Shown here: in pieces, positions 40,301-64,000 of the stretch
Numbering within the stretch: the stretch's first letter is position 1
Layout: each line of letters begins with the position of its first letter
NCBI GenBank assembly: GCA_051294375.1
Contig: CM119264.1
Span: 12,712,263-12,776,262 of the forward strand
Direction of reading: 5' to 3'
Source of the DNA: Paraspadella gotoi
Lineage: Eukaryota; Chaetognatha
DNA length: 64,000 nt
Notes under the pieces: generated by a model
Database searches by the model: none
What the model was told of the DNA's origin: nothing
The model's input: the letters and a program-made list of their open reading frames with translations, nothing else
Position numbers and translations under genes: made by a program

Positions 40301-43300
40301 GTATCTTTACATTTTTTTTCTTTTTAAAGGCCTGCGTGACGGCCGCGACGAGCATGCTGGCCATCTTTCAGCAACACTTCGACCCCGCCGTCATCTGCTC
40401 AGAAACTATCTGCTCGCCGACGGTCGAAGATAACGAAAAATGCGACGATCATGATATCGAAGCGTTAGAGGGCGGCTCGAACATGTCTCGAAAGACGTTG
40501 CCAAAGTAAGCTCTCGTTTCTGACGATAATGACGACGTCGAAGACGAACTATTTTCCTATTTAAACTTATTATAATGTATATATATTCTACTCGAGGCTC
40601 TGCAAGGCGTGCGTGGTTCGAACGGAAAAAGAAATTCTCGCGGCAATCAAATGGCTCCGCTGCAGCGCCGAAAAAAAATGGTCAAAGGGCTGCAGATTCG
40701 CTGCCGACAAGGATAAATGCAATAAGGCTGTCGAAAAGATGATCAATAACTTCATCAAGGGACTCAAAAAGACGTGCCCTTACATGGTAATTTTGTCGAT
40801 ATGTCGTTTTACATGTATATAGAAATCATTAACGTATTTTTACTATTATGAAACTACTCTTACTACTTTAACTCTCTTCCAAGGCCTGCGCTAAATTCGG
40901 ATTCTGCCCAGCCAAACCCCCGAAGGAAGACAAGGGATTCATCGTCGAAGAGGTCGACGTCATTTTCATCAATATGGGCGGTGACCAGAAAGAGAAAGGA
41001 GTCGAAAAAACGGAAAAAGCCGAATCGAAGGTCTTCTCGATGCCGATGATGAAGTTGGACGTTCGTTCGGTCGTAAAGTCCGTCCCAATGACTGACATCG
41101 GCCAACCGGCGAAGAAGATTCAGAAGGTTGGATATTTTTAATAATGCGAGTTTTTCTTTCATAGTAGTACTGTATTATTACTGCTCGACTCAACTTCTTT
41201 TTATTTCACTTCCCAATTTTATTTCTCCTTAAGTCTAAAAATTGTTTTTGAAAATTACCCTTTGCGCTTATCTATGAAAATAATAATCATTATTATCATG
41301 ATTATACCAATATATCTTCTTCAGACGGGACCCTCCGATTTGTGCGTATACTGCGAAGAGATAGTCAACTATATTAAGATCATACTGAGCAACCCGGAGG
41401 AAATCCAGTCTTTCAAGCTGGCGCTTTTGAAGATGTGTGACGAGACCGGGAGCGTGGTCGCTACGGTGAGAATTTTTAAAATGTATCGTATTTAAAACTT
41501 CCTGTCTTTACTATTTTTAGTTTTAATACCTCCAAAATATTTTTCTTTCGCTAAACATCTTTTCCCTGCTCAGGAAGTCTGCAAAGAAATTGTTAACGAA
41601 TTTTACGACCCGATTATCAAATACCTCGCCGAATTAAATACGAAGCAGACCTGTGTCTCTATGCATATGTGCAAGGCAACGCCTGGACTGCATGCACTGC
41701 TCTCCTCCCGACTGGCCGACACTAGCTGCTCAGCTTGCAGACGCCTGGCCGGTGAACACGTGCTTCCCAAAATCGCCTCGTTTGGCGGTCGGACAGAGTA
41801 TGCGATCACCGCTTGCCATCTTCTTGGTCTGGATGACCTCGCCTGTCATAAGAGTCTGACCGCCTACTTGGCGATGGCGGAGGCACACGGCGCAGCCGAT
41901 CGAGTTTGCGAGGCCGTGTGTCACGATGGAGTCACCAAGGTGTAACTTAATGAAGAATGATATTAGTCTGACAGCTACAATTTAAGATAGGAACGATGAC
42001 AAATAATAATAATAATAATACAATACAATATGAATAATAACAAATAAATATAAATGCTTGATATTAATAAATTTAATTTTTCTCATACATTGTTTACTTT
42101 CATGTTTGGGACAGGACTTTCAAGTCTGCATGGCACCCAACGCTCCTCCTTCAAAAGCGGCATCCACTCGGGTCGCCGCCAGTCCGCCGCCGCAGCCGTC
42201 CTCCTGCTCCCGGTGCGTCGAAGCCGTCGAGCAAGCCTTGGCTTCCGCCTCGGAGAAGTTAACTTGCCTCGAAGATCGCCTGACAAAAGCCTGTCAGAAC
42301 TTCCCTCCCTTGATGACGGAATGTACTGCCGCAGTACGAAAGTTGGTGGAAAAATTGAAAAAGATGTCTAAGACTTGGGACGCAAAGGATATCTGCGAAG
42401 CGTTGGGCGAATGCATTCCAAAGGAAGGGGGTAGTTTGGGAATCCCAATGAGTCTGGGAGTTAAAGGTTTGTTCGCTAAAAATTACATGCTCTTTCAAAC
42501 GATTGCAAGCAACGTTTAAAGAAATATTATTTTACTATTATATTTGATTATTTAATTTTCATAATTTTATTATCCCTCTCTCATTAAGGGGGTCGCGCTG
42601 CTCAACTGGCTACGCTCGCCGGCATTGGTCCCGTCATTCCCGACGGCGTCTTGGGCGGCATTCGGCGTCCTTCACCCGATGAGTTTCGAACCCCCGATGT
42701 CATCCAACCTGTTGCAACAGAACGGAAGCCCTCTGAATCCAAGATCCTCGTTGAAGATTTCCCCCGGAAAAGGAATCCCTCTCCTCGTTTCCAAGGCGTC
42801 CCTCGCGTTGTATCGATGAATTCCGAAACCGCGAAGGGAAAATACGACTTCCGATGTTCTATGTGCGAGTTTGTGGTGGACGAAGCGAGAAAGGCATTCA
42901 CGACGTCGATGGAGGCGGAGGCGTTAGCCACGCTTGTGAAAGGATGCCGTCAATTAGAAGGGGAGATGGAAAAAGAGTGCATGCAGTTCATGGAAATTAA
43001 TGTACAAAAAATAATGGACATGTGGATGAAAAAATTGACTTCGAAGGAGATTTGTCAGTTCGCAAAGGTAAGTGGTTTTGAGTAATTAAGGGTTTAAATC
43101 CAGCATGATTTATTTTCGAAAATGAAACAAATGACAATTTAAGAGACATCGCCAAATGAGAAAAAAAGATTCGCGTTTTAAGAAAAGTTTTCCCACAGGT
43201 CTGCCCTACTACAGTCCCAGAGGCATCTCCCCTTTCGGACGTGGAGTGCTACGCATGCGAATTCGCCTTTAAAACCGTCAAGTCGCTTTGGTCGTCTTCT

Positions 43301-43689
43301 GAACTTCCTTCTATCATTAATTCGACGTTGCACTCGATGTGCTTGAAGGCGCCGGAGGAGTTAGAGGAAGGATGCTTTTCGGTCGTCGATCAGGTTCTTT
43401 TTTGCCTTTTCATACCTCTCCTTTTTTCGTTCTCTGACCGCCTGTTATCCAAATATGCATCCAATTTCGTTCCACGCAGATCGACCCCGTCATCAACGCT
43501 ATGATGAGCCAACTCGAACCGGAAATGGTCTGCGCCACGCTGGGCGCGTGCTCGTCTCCGACACGCTCGGGCCTCTTAGGCGCGGGGCCCTGCGCCGGAT
43601 CTCCCTCGTCGTGGTGCAATGATTGGAAGCGGGCGATGAAGTGCGAGAGAGTCTCGTGGTGCAAGGCCAATGGGTGGGGCCGCAATTGA
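37345..43689 (+). CDS. PSAP: Prosaposin-like polyprotein with eleven saposin B domains
   Basis: Nineteen exons (37345-37390, 37453-37614, 37707-38203, 38292-38354, 38654-38782, 38860-39065, 39148-39334, 39466-39750, 39847-39891, 40080-40208, 40330-40505, 40597-40786, 40884-41126, 41325-41465, 41574-41939, 42115-42466, 42589-43067, 43199-43393, 43480-43689) join in phase to 1,366 residues. Saposins are lysosomal lipid-binding peptides cut from a secreted precursor. The order is a signal peptide (MKWTALVAVLFAILA), an N-terminal saposin A domain (CARGPSFYCRDEDTAKSC), a Met/Asp-rich linker, eleven saposin B domains each with about six cysteines, and a second saposin A domain (GPCAGSPSSWC) at the C-terminus. 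Vertebrate prosaposin has the same SapA-SapB-SapA plan with four B domains. Domains 2-3-4 resemble 5-6-7 in order, with matching exon sizes, so a block was duplicated. The linker (exon 3) is unlike any part of vertebrate prosaposin I know. Confidence 0.92.
38390..38592 (-). mobile_element. tRNA-derived SINE, copy 2
   Basis: On the minus strand the element begins near 38592 with a tRNA-like head, including a stem-forming GGAGGC...GCCTCC arm and a B-box-like GGTTCTAGCCC (consensus GGTTCRANYCC). It ends near CTGTCTCTTCA. It matches the window start (1-178). It sits in prosaposin intron 4 in antisense orientation. Confidence 0.7.
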
Positions 43690-44492
43690 AAAGATGGGGT
43701 GAAGAAATTCGTATCGACAACGATCTTTCTCTTTTTTGGGGTTCAAGCGCGCTTTTTACTTGTATAAAATGAATGTCCTTTACGTGGTACAATACGATTC
43801 AATAGTGACTGTGACAGACGATATGGATAAGGTAGTGTATTCAAAAGTTATATCAATTCAATGTGATTGGGGAAAATATTTCACGGCAAGTAGTGAAAAA
43901 GATGTCACCCGCCGTAGTCGTAGAATTAGTAATTCCAATACGCTAGTCCGGTTTATTTGGAAATGGGATGCTGTGGACGCTATTATTTCATTTTATCTCT
44001 TTCTATCTACACTTTATTTGTTCGTAACTCTTTCATTAAATAAGGTGAACCAGAATTGCACTCGAAACTGCAAATGTTTGAATTTTCCCTCGCTAAGAAA
44101 AAAAAAAATCATGGGTCCGCCTTGTATTATCTCAATCCCGATCTTTAAAGGCGAATCTTCGCTATATATATTACGAAAGAGGGACAAGGTGACATTCGGC
44201 CATTTAAACCTATGTTCGTCTCTTAACCAGTTTGTACATATTTTGCACCTCTAAGCACTCTTCTGTGATATAATCAAATATATTTTCGTTGGATTTTTAA
44301 TTGCACTTTTTAATACGAAAGTAAATCTTCACAGGTACATAACTATTAGAAGTTTAACCATTTATTAAAAAAAGCTTTCGGAATATTCATAAAAGATTAA
44401 AAGAGTACATTATTTCAATGGACGATTCCAAGCAAGTTGCTAGGATTTTTTTATATTGCCATCCTGCAAGTCTAACAAAACGTTTTTTTCTC
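43690..44492. other. Spacer between convergent prosaposin and PGM2
   Basis: The 3' UTRs of both genes should lie here. A 172-codon plus-strand frame (43736-44254) has no family similarity and is AT-rich, so it is not called. Confidence 0.4.
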
Positions 44493-51621
<7,129 letters not shown>

Positions 51622-52734
51622 ATTTCCTATTTCAAGTATAAATGTGTTTTTTTATTTGAACGAAAAAATATTTAATAAATTTTTACCAAAAATTAAAATT
51701 TGTGAAAAAAGGAAATCGTCTTGATATTTAATAGTATACCTTAATAAAAAAATCAAAGCTCGCTCTTGCCGGCGAGCAACCGCAATATCTATATCAAACA
51801 ATAATAATAATCACAATTAATCATTACGAAACACGAACAGTTACATTTAATCGCAGAATAAATACCGAAGAAATACGGAAGACGACGAAGACGTATAAAC
51901 GTTTATTAGTTCAAAGAGTCTTGTTCAAAGCCAACATTTGGGAGACAAAAAGAACATCCGAGTTATGGTCGTCTGGACTTTACAATATTTAAGTATATGA
52001 AACTTTTTACCCATCGTGCATGTATTTTAATAATAAAAAAAAGAGTTAAAAGCAAAGTGAAACTGCTCACCATTGAAAGCATTGACCAACAATTTTTACG
52101 TTTCTTGAAAAAAACCTCCCAATTTTCAGATCAAAAACATTCGTCTGCTTTTTGAGCCTTTCAGTTTAACTTTTTTTTTTCGAAACTGAAAAAAATGACC
52201 TTTCATCTCAAAACACGTTTAAATTTGCACTCTGCGTCAGCGGCTTAAGGGGGCGTAATGAGATAAAGAGAGAACGATCAGTAGACAAACATCGCTATCA
52301 AAAAACTGGAGTCAAAAGCTTAAACATGAAAATAAGTTTTAGTTCATATCTTCTTAATGTTCTACAGTTTACTTTTAAGTATTTCATCCATATTTTCATA
52401 ATGTTCTACAGTTTACTTTTAAGTATTTCATCCATGAAACAAAACAACACTTCTCAAACCAATGGCCAGCCTGTCCTTCCAGACCAGATTAGTGTTTTCG
52501 TCTTCTCCACTTATAATTGTAATTGTTGTCTTTTAGCGTATCTTTACTGTTCGACGTCCGTAACCAACCCTGGTGCTTTGTTAATCCATTTAATTTTGAT
52601 TTCCCTCTAGCTCGAGTCTCTTTTGCGCAATAATATATATCATTTTTTGTTCAGGAAATGCAATATTTTATAATAAATAATAATTGTTTTAAATTTATTT
52701 TAGTTGCCATTTTTATGTTTGAACGAGTTTTATA

Positions 52735-52945
52735 AAAAAACAAATTTTGAACATGTTTAGCTTCAATGTAAGCTTTCATCAGTGCAAAAACGAATTGATT
52801 AGGAAAACAATATTTTCACTGCTCTTTCTCTCTCTCTTCAAACTTCAAAGTCTGTAAAAATATTTTTTTCATAAATCAATTCGTTTTTGCGCTGATAAAG
52901 GTTTACATTAAAGCGAAAAATGTTCAAAATTTGTTTCTGAAAAAT
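52735..52945. repeat. Imperfect palindromic repeat with hammerhead-like core
   Basis: Two inverted half-copies, each with AATCAATTCGTTTTTGC followed by CTGAT(G/A)AA and a GAAA-type end, surround a CT-rich spacer. The left half on the minus strand reads CTGATGAAAGCTTACATTGA then AGCT and AAACATG. Partial copies occur at 54938-55130 and, inverted, near 56895-57090. Confidence 0.7.
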
Positions 52946-53136
52946 TTGTTGTAGAGGAAAGGAAAGGAAAAATTATATTTTTTGTTATTTTTTTAAAGGT
53001 TAGTATTTGGGTAAGGTTGGTTAGGGATTAGGGGTGGTTAGTTAGGGGTGTTAGAATTTGAAATAAAAAGTTTTTCTACCCTTACCAATGTCGAAATGTA
53101 AAAGTAAGCCTCTTTTATAATATATATATATATATT

Positions 53137-53505
53137 TATTAAATGAATGGATAATTTTATATTGGTTGCACCAATTTCATAAAATTCAGCTCCTTGTATT
53201 TTGATGCTAGTGCGGAGTACAATAAGTATTCCCCGATCTAATACTTAAGGGAGTGGTCTTTTCATACAATTGAAACATTGTTTGAAATATTTTCCACTTC
53301 ATTGATAGGGAAGCCAGGTACTCTGGAGTGAATAAACGAGACTGTGAGAGAGTCTTGATTGAAAGCTTGCAGGGACCTGCTATGTCATTATCTTGTAAGA
53401 GTGATGGAGGCCTTAAACTACCAAAGCCTGTCCAAAGTCAGGGGCAAAATAGCTTATTTATTAAATGAATGGATAATTTTTATATTGATTGTACCATTTT
53501 CATAT
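53137..53505 (-). repeat. Dispersed repeat with short direct terminal repeats
   Basis: A ~45-base block (TTTATTAAATGAATGGATAA and onward) occurs at both ends (about 53138 and 53457), enclosing ~275 bases. The right half, 53337-53505, is the inverted match of 49859-50035. The structure resembles a small LTR-like or tandem satellite unit. Its class is unknown. Confidence 0.6.
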
Positions 53506-53945
53506 AGACAAAAAAAACAAAAAAAAACCAAACACAAACATGACTTAGGTGGGCATAGCTTTAATTGACTGACCTTATGAACGAGAGGAACTTTAAACGA
53601 ACGCACAAAGTGGAATCACTCCTTCACTCTCCTCCCTCCTCCCGAGATTTTTTCAGGCACCTGATTAGTTTCTACCGGAGTCGGCCAAGCGAGGCCCAAA
53701 AACAACGCAAATTAGATAACAACGATGCGGTTGTCTTTCCTCTTCCTTTCGTCGTGGTCCTTATCTTCTGCTAAAATATTTTATCTAATTATTCCAATTT
53801 TTCCGTCACACGAGGTCAGTCTCAGCTGGGGGTCGTCTAGAGACCAACGAAATATTTTGTTTGATAATAGTTATCTTTATTGCTGATTTTTAAACATAAA
53901 AAGATACAAACAAAGTTCAATATATCTCCATCTATACATTCATAT

Positions 53946-53947
53946 CT

Positions 53948-54016
<69 letters not shown>

Positions 54017-54017
54017 A
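53946..54017 (+). repeat. (TATC)n microsatellite
   Basis: About 17 TATC units, mirrored as GATA at 55795-55866. Confidence 0.95.
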
Positions 54018-54435
54018 AACTATCTATCTATTTATCTAACTTTCAACCAATCAAGCTACTAACTTAAAGGAAAAAACGCTCATGAACAACCTATATTTAA
54101 TAAAACAACCACAAAACGTTCTTGTTTCTTTCCATAAAATCTCAGTGGAATCCAACAACAGGGAATTATGGCAAAACAGCAAAAACTATAAAGTCTTTCT
54201 CCAAAAAAATGTGTACATCCAACCACGATAATGATAAATTATTTCTTTTTGTTGTATTTGAACAATTCTAGAATCTCGTCTCGCAAAACCCGCATAAGGT
54301 TCATTCTCCAATTGATCTGTTTTGAAGAAATAAACCCAGATTAAGCGTTGAAAAAAATTACCGGCAGAAAGATATTCCTAATTATAAATGGGACTTATGT
54401 CCGACGTTACGATTGACGGTACACATAGACGCTAA

Positions 54436-55374
54436 NNNNNNNNNNCGTCCGTAACCAACCTTACGTACCACCGGTCGGTGCTTTGTTAATCCATTTAATT
54501 TTGATTTCCCTCTAGCGTCGAGTCTCGTTTTGCGCAATAATATATATCATTTTTTGTTCAGGAATGCAAATTTTATAATTTTATAATAAATAATAATTGT
54601 TTTAAANNNNNNNNNNNNNNNNNNNNNNNNNNNNNNNNNNNNNNNNNNNNNNNNNNNNNNNNNNNNNNNNNNNNNNNNNNNNNNNNNNNNNNNNNNNNNN
54701 NNNNNNNNNNNNNNNNNNNNNNNNNNNNNNNNNNNNNNNNNNNNNNNNNNNNNNNNNNNNNNNNNNNNNNNNNNNNNNNNNNNNNNNNNNNNNNNNNNNN
54801 NNNNNNNNNNNNNNNNNNNNNNNNNNNNNNNNNNNNNNNNNNNNNNNNNNNNNNNNNNNNNNNNNNNNNNNNNNNNNNNNNNNNNNNNNNNNNNNNNNNN
54901 NNNNNNNNNNNNNNNNNNNNNNNNNNNNNNNNNNNNNTGCAAAAACGAATTGATTAGGAAAACAAATATTTTCACTGGCTCTTTCTCTCTCTCTCTTCAA
55001 ACTTCAAAGTCTGTAAAAATATTTTTTTCATAAATCAATTCGTTTTTGCGCTGATAAAGGTTTACATTGAACCCGAAAAATGTTCAAAATTTGTTTCTGA
55101 ATAAAATTTGTTGTACGAGGAAAGGAAAGGAAAAATTATATTTTTTTGTTATTTTTTTAAACGGTTAGTATTTGGGCTAAGGTTGTTTAGGGATTAGGGG
55201 TGGTTAGGGTTTGGGGTGGTTAGGAATTTGAAATAAAAAGTNNNNNNNNNNNNNNNNNNNNNNNNNAAGTTTGTAATTTCAAATAAAAATATACTTTTCT
55301 TGGGTTAAAATTGGAGGAAAAAAAACACGAACTTCTCCAAGATTCTGGACGGTCGAAAACACTCACCGGTCCCC
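54436..55374. other. Gap-filled spacer of the palindrome with a third repeat copy
   Basis: Three runs of N (54436-54446, 54607-54937, 55242-55266) break this stretch. Sequence 54447-54606 is a direct copy of 52555-52700, and 54938-55241 is a direct copy of 52788-53072. Bases 55267-55374 are not seen elsewhere in the window. Frames reported across the N runs are meaningless. Confidence 0.9.
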
Positions 55375-55797
55375 TTAGCGTCTATGTGTACCGTCAATCG
55401 TAACGTCGGAACATAAGTCCCATTTATAATTAGGAATATCTTTCTGCCGGTAATTTTTTTCAACGCGTAATCTGGGTCATTTCTTCAAAACAGATCAATT
55501 GGAGAATGAAGCTTAATGCGGGTTTTGCGATACGAGATTCTAGAATTGTTCAAATACAATAAAAGAAATAATTTATCATTATCAGCGGTTGGATGTACAC
55601 ATTTTTTTGGAGAAAGACTTTATAGTTTTTATGCTGTTTTGCCATAATTCCCTGTTGTTGGATTCCACTGAGATTTTATGGAAAGAACAAGAACGTTTTG
55701 TGGTTGTTTTATTAAAATATAAGTTGTTCATGAGCGTTTTTTTCCTTTAAGTTAGTAGCTTGATTGGTTGAAAGTTAGATAAATAGATAGATAGTTT

Positions 55798-55866
<69 letters not shown>

Positions 55867-58265
55867 AGATATGAATTATAGATGGAGATATATTGAACTT
55901 TTGTTTGTATCTTTTTATGTTTAAAAATCAGCAATAAAGATAACTATTATCAACAAAATATTTCGTTGGTCTCTAGACGACCCCCAGCTGAGACTGACCT
56001 CGTGTGACGGAAAAATTGGAATAATTAGATAAAATATTTTAGCAAAGATAAAGGACCACGACGAAAGGAAGAGGAAAGACAACCGCATCGTTGTTATCTA
56101 ATTTGCGTTGTTTTTGGGCCTCGCTTGGGCAACTCCGGTGAAACTAATCAGGTGCCTGAAAAATCTCGGAGGGGGGAGCAGAGTGAAGGAGTGATATCCA
56201 CTTTGTGCGTTCGTTTAAAGTTCCTCTCGTTCATAAGGTCAGTCAATTAAAGCTATGCCCACCTAAGTCATGTTTGTGTTGTGGTTTTTTTTTTTTTTTT
56301 TGTCTATATGAAATGGTACAATCAATATAAAAATTATCCATTCATTTAATAAATAAGCTTATTTTGCCCCTGACTTGGGACAGGCTTTGGTATTTAAGGA
56401 GCCTCCATCATCTTACAAGGGATAATGACATAGCAGGTCGCTGCAAGCTTTCATCTAAGGACTCTCTCACAGTCTCGTTTATTGCACTCCAGAGAGGTAC
56501 TGGCTTCCGCGGGATCAATGAAGTGGAAAATATTTCAACAATGTTTCAATTGTATGAAAAGACCACTCCCTAAGTATTAGATCGGGGAATACTTATTGTA
56601 CTCCGCACTAGCATCAAAATACAAGAGCTGAATTTTATGAAATTGGTGCAACCAATATAAAATTATCCATTCATTTAATAAATATATATATAGTATATTA
56701 TAAAAGATGGCGTTACTTTACATTTCGACATTGGTAAGGGTAGAAAAACTTTTTATTTCAAATTCATAAAACAACCCCTAAATTCTAACCACCCCTTAAA
56801 TCCCTAACCAACCTTAACCCAATACTACCATTTAAAAAAAATAACCAAAAAATATAATTTTTCCCTTTCCTTTCCTCATACAACAAATTTTCAGAAACAA
56901 ATTTTGAACATTTTTCAGCTTTAATGTAAACCTTTATCAGCGCAAAAACGAATTGATTTATGAAAAAAATATTTTTACAGACTTTGAAGTTTGAAGAGAG
57001 AGAGAAAGAGTCAGTGAAAATATTGTTTTTTCCTAATCAATTCGTTTTTGCACTGATGAAAGCTTACATTGAAGCTGAAACATGTTCAAATTTGTTTTTT
57101 TATAAAACTCGTTCAAACATAAAAATGGCAACTAAAATAAATTTAAAACAATTATTATTTATTATAAATATTGCATTTACTGAACAAAAAAATGATATAT
57201 ATTATGCGCAAAATGAGACTCGATGCTAGAGGGAAATCAAAATTAAATGGATTAACAAAGCACCAGTGGTTGGTTACCGGACGTCGAACAGTAAAGATAC
57301 GCTAAAAGACAACAATTACAAGCTTATTATAAGTGGAGAAGACGAAAATAATCTGGTCTGTTTCGTGAAGGAGCAGGCTGGCCATTGTGGTTGAAGAAGT
57401 GTTGTTTTGTTTCATTGGATGAAATACTTAAAGTAAACTGGAGAACTTAATGAAAATATGGATGAAACTATTTTAAAAAGTAAACTGTAGAAAATTAAGA
57501 GAGATATGAAGCTTAAAACTTATATTTCATGTTTAAGCTTTTGACTCAGTTTTTGATAGGATGTTTGTCTACGTGATCGTTCTCATCTTTATCTCATTAC
57601 GCCCCCTTAGCCGCTACGCAGGACCTGCAACATTTTAAACGTGTTTGAAGATGAAAGGTCATTTTTTTTCAGTTCGAAAAAAAGAAGTTAAACTGAAAGG
57701 ACTCAAAAAGCAGACGAATGTTTTTTGATCTGGAAAATTGGGGGTTTTTTCAAGAAACGTAAAACAGTGTGGTGTCAAGAGTGCTTTCATGGTGAGCAGT
57801 TTCACTTGCTTTTAAACTTTTTTTTTATTATTAAAATACATGCCAACTGATGGTAAAAAGAGTTTGCAATATACTTAAATATGTAAGCTCAGACTGATCG
57901 CATCAACTCGATGTTCCTTTTTGTCTCCCAAGATGTTGGCTTTGGACAAGACTCTTGTGAACTAATCAGAACGGTTTATATACGTCTTCGTCGTCTTCCA
58001 CGTGGATTTGCGTTCAGGTAGTTATTCTGTCGAGTAAATGTAATGGTTCGTGTTTCAGTATGGATTAATTGTGATTATTATGATTGTTTGATATAGATAT
58101 TGCGGTTGCCTCGCGCGGACAGAGCGAGCTTTGAATTTTTTATTAAGGTATACTATTAAATATCAAGACGATTTCCTTTTTTCAACAATTTAATTTTTGG
58201 TAAAAATTTTATTAAATATTTTTTTCGTTCAAATAAAAAACACATTTATACTGAAATAGGGAAAT

Positions 58266-63233
<4,968 letters not shown>

Positions 63234-64000
63234 CGTAGATTACCATTTTTAACAAGAATGTGAGTAGATTTATTGCTTTGCTGAGAATTATCTTTTTTTA
63301 ATTTTTGAGGTTTAATTTTTAGATGGAATCATTATTATTATTAAAGAGATTGTGGCTGTATATCTTGGTGAAACTCAGCTCGACCTATTGGCTTTGACAG
63401 CTAAATACTCGTTCACCAACCCTGAAGTTAAGTTATTACGACTTACACAAGAGATTAGAACGGGTAAAAGAAGCAAACAGCCAAGCCAATGTAACTTGAA
63501 CACTCAACGATCAGAGATTTCAATCTAAAATGACTCTCCCAGTTCTCTTTTTCTTATCTTTTTAAAACTCAGCCATTCCACCTTTTCCCTTGGTTTTCGT
63601 CTCTGTCGATCTCCTCTACTCTGCTTTTAATCAAAGTTTTTCCCGAAGGATTTTTTTCTCTATGGTTGTGACTCGTTCACTTACAGGGTCTTTCCCTCAG
63701 ACGCTAAAGTCACTCGAGCTAATCGCGACCTAGGCCTCATCTACACAATCTCTTGTTACTTTAGGCAGAGTTTAGCCCGAGAAATCAATTTATAAAGGTT
63801 TCTCTCATTCCGCAATAAATTGTGTTTCCGACGCAGTTTTCGGTATGTTGGCGGATTAAAGTCAACGGCGTAGTGGGATCTGCGTTCATTGGTAAAATTG
63901 AAGTGACTTGTGAGATTCCATTTCAGTCAATTGTGAATTACTACCACGTTCGTTGTATAAAACTTCTTAAGCATTGTACTATGAATTTACAAAAAGAATC

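Larger units (their letters stand above)
51622..54435. other. Region upstream of PGM2, repeat-rich
   Basis: No gene was found. It holds two ~36-base tandem copies around 52355-52435, the palindromic repeat at 52735-52945, TTAGGG-like sequence near 53018-53060, the dispersed repeat at 53137-53505 and a TATC array. The PGM2 promoter should lie at its left end. Confidence 0.5.

Noticed and set aside
43736-44254. 172-codon open frame downstream of prosaposin
   Set aside because: AT-rich, no similarity or splice context, and it lies in the expected 3' UTR/spacer.
53946-54017. TATC array considered as a CRISPR-like or regulatory array
   Set aside because: Plain tetranucleotide microsatellite without spacers.
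54547-55000. Two long minus-strand open frames across the N gap
   Set aside because: Most residues are X because the frame runs through undetermined bases.

Overview
This is a gene-dense stretch of an animal nuclear genome. Every recognisable gene is split by short AT-rich GT-AG introns, coding exons are more GC-rich than introns, and the proteins belong to animal families: ZIP11, CPSF1, Orai, muskelin, FAM161, troponin T, prosaposin and phosphoglucomutase 2. A troponin T-like gene with duplicated alternative ends points to a bilaterian invertebrate. A spiralian such as a flatworm, mollusc or annelid is plausible, but the sequence alone does not settle this. All exon models were built by hand from splice motifs, reading phase and family similarity. 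No RNA genes or CRISPR arrays were seen.

Layout. 1-3.6 kb: mobile-element debris (a tRNA-derived SINE and a frameshifted APE-type LINE between inverted repeats), followed by the 3' part of a ZIP11 zinc transporter (+). 5.2-12.6 kb: three minus-strand genes, namely the first five exons only of CPSF1, a complete ORAI calcium channel and a complete muskelin. 12.6-13.3 kb: a divergent promoter region with an RFX-type X-box. 13.3-18.0 kb: FAM161 (+), a cilium/centriole gene. 18.7-30.1 kb: the troponin T-like gene (-), the most unusual locus here. It has eight consecutive same-phase cassette exons and two alternative three-exon 3' ends, each followed by the same small hairpin. 32.7-36.3 kb: a C2H2 zinc-finger gene (-) with an unrecognised N-terminal region. 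37.3-43.7 kb: a prosaposin-type gene (+) with eleven saposin B domains. 44.5-51.6 kb: phosphoglucomutase 2 (-).

From about 45.8 kb to the end the window is one large inverted repeat of two ~8.6 kb arms around a gap-filled spacer. Arm 1 carries intact PGM2 exons. Arm 2 carries the same exons full of small indels, and the spacer holds a third copy of a ~0.5 kb piece. This looks more like an assembly or long-read artefact than a real palindrome. CPSF1 and ZIP11 both lack large parts and meet tail to tail at 4.5-5.2 kb, which may mark a second join or a real rearrangement.

The genes do not form one pathway. Thematic links are weak: calcium handling and muscle (ORAI, troponin T), cilia (FAM161) and lysosome (prosaposin).
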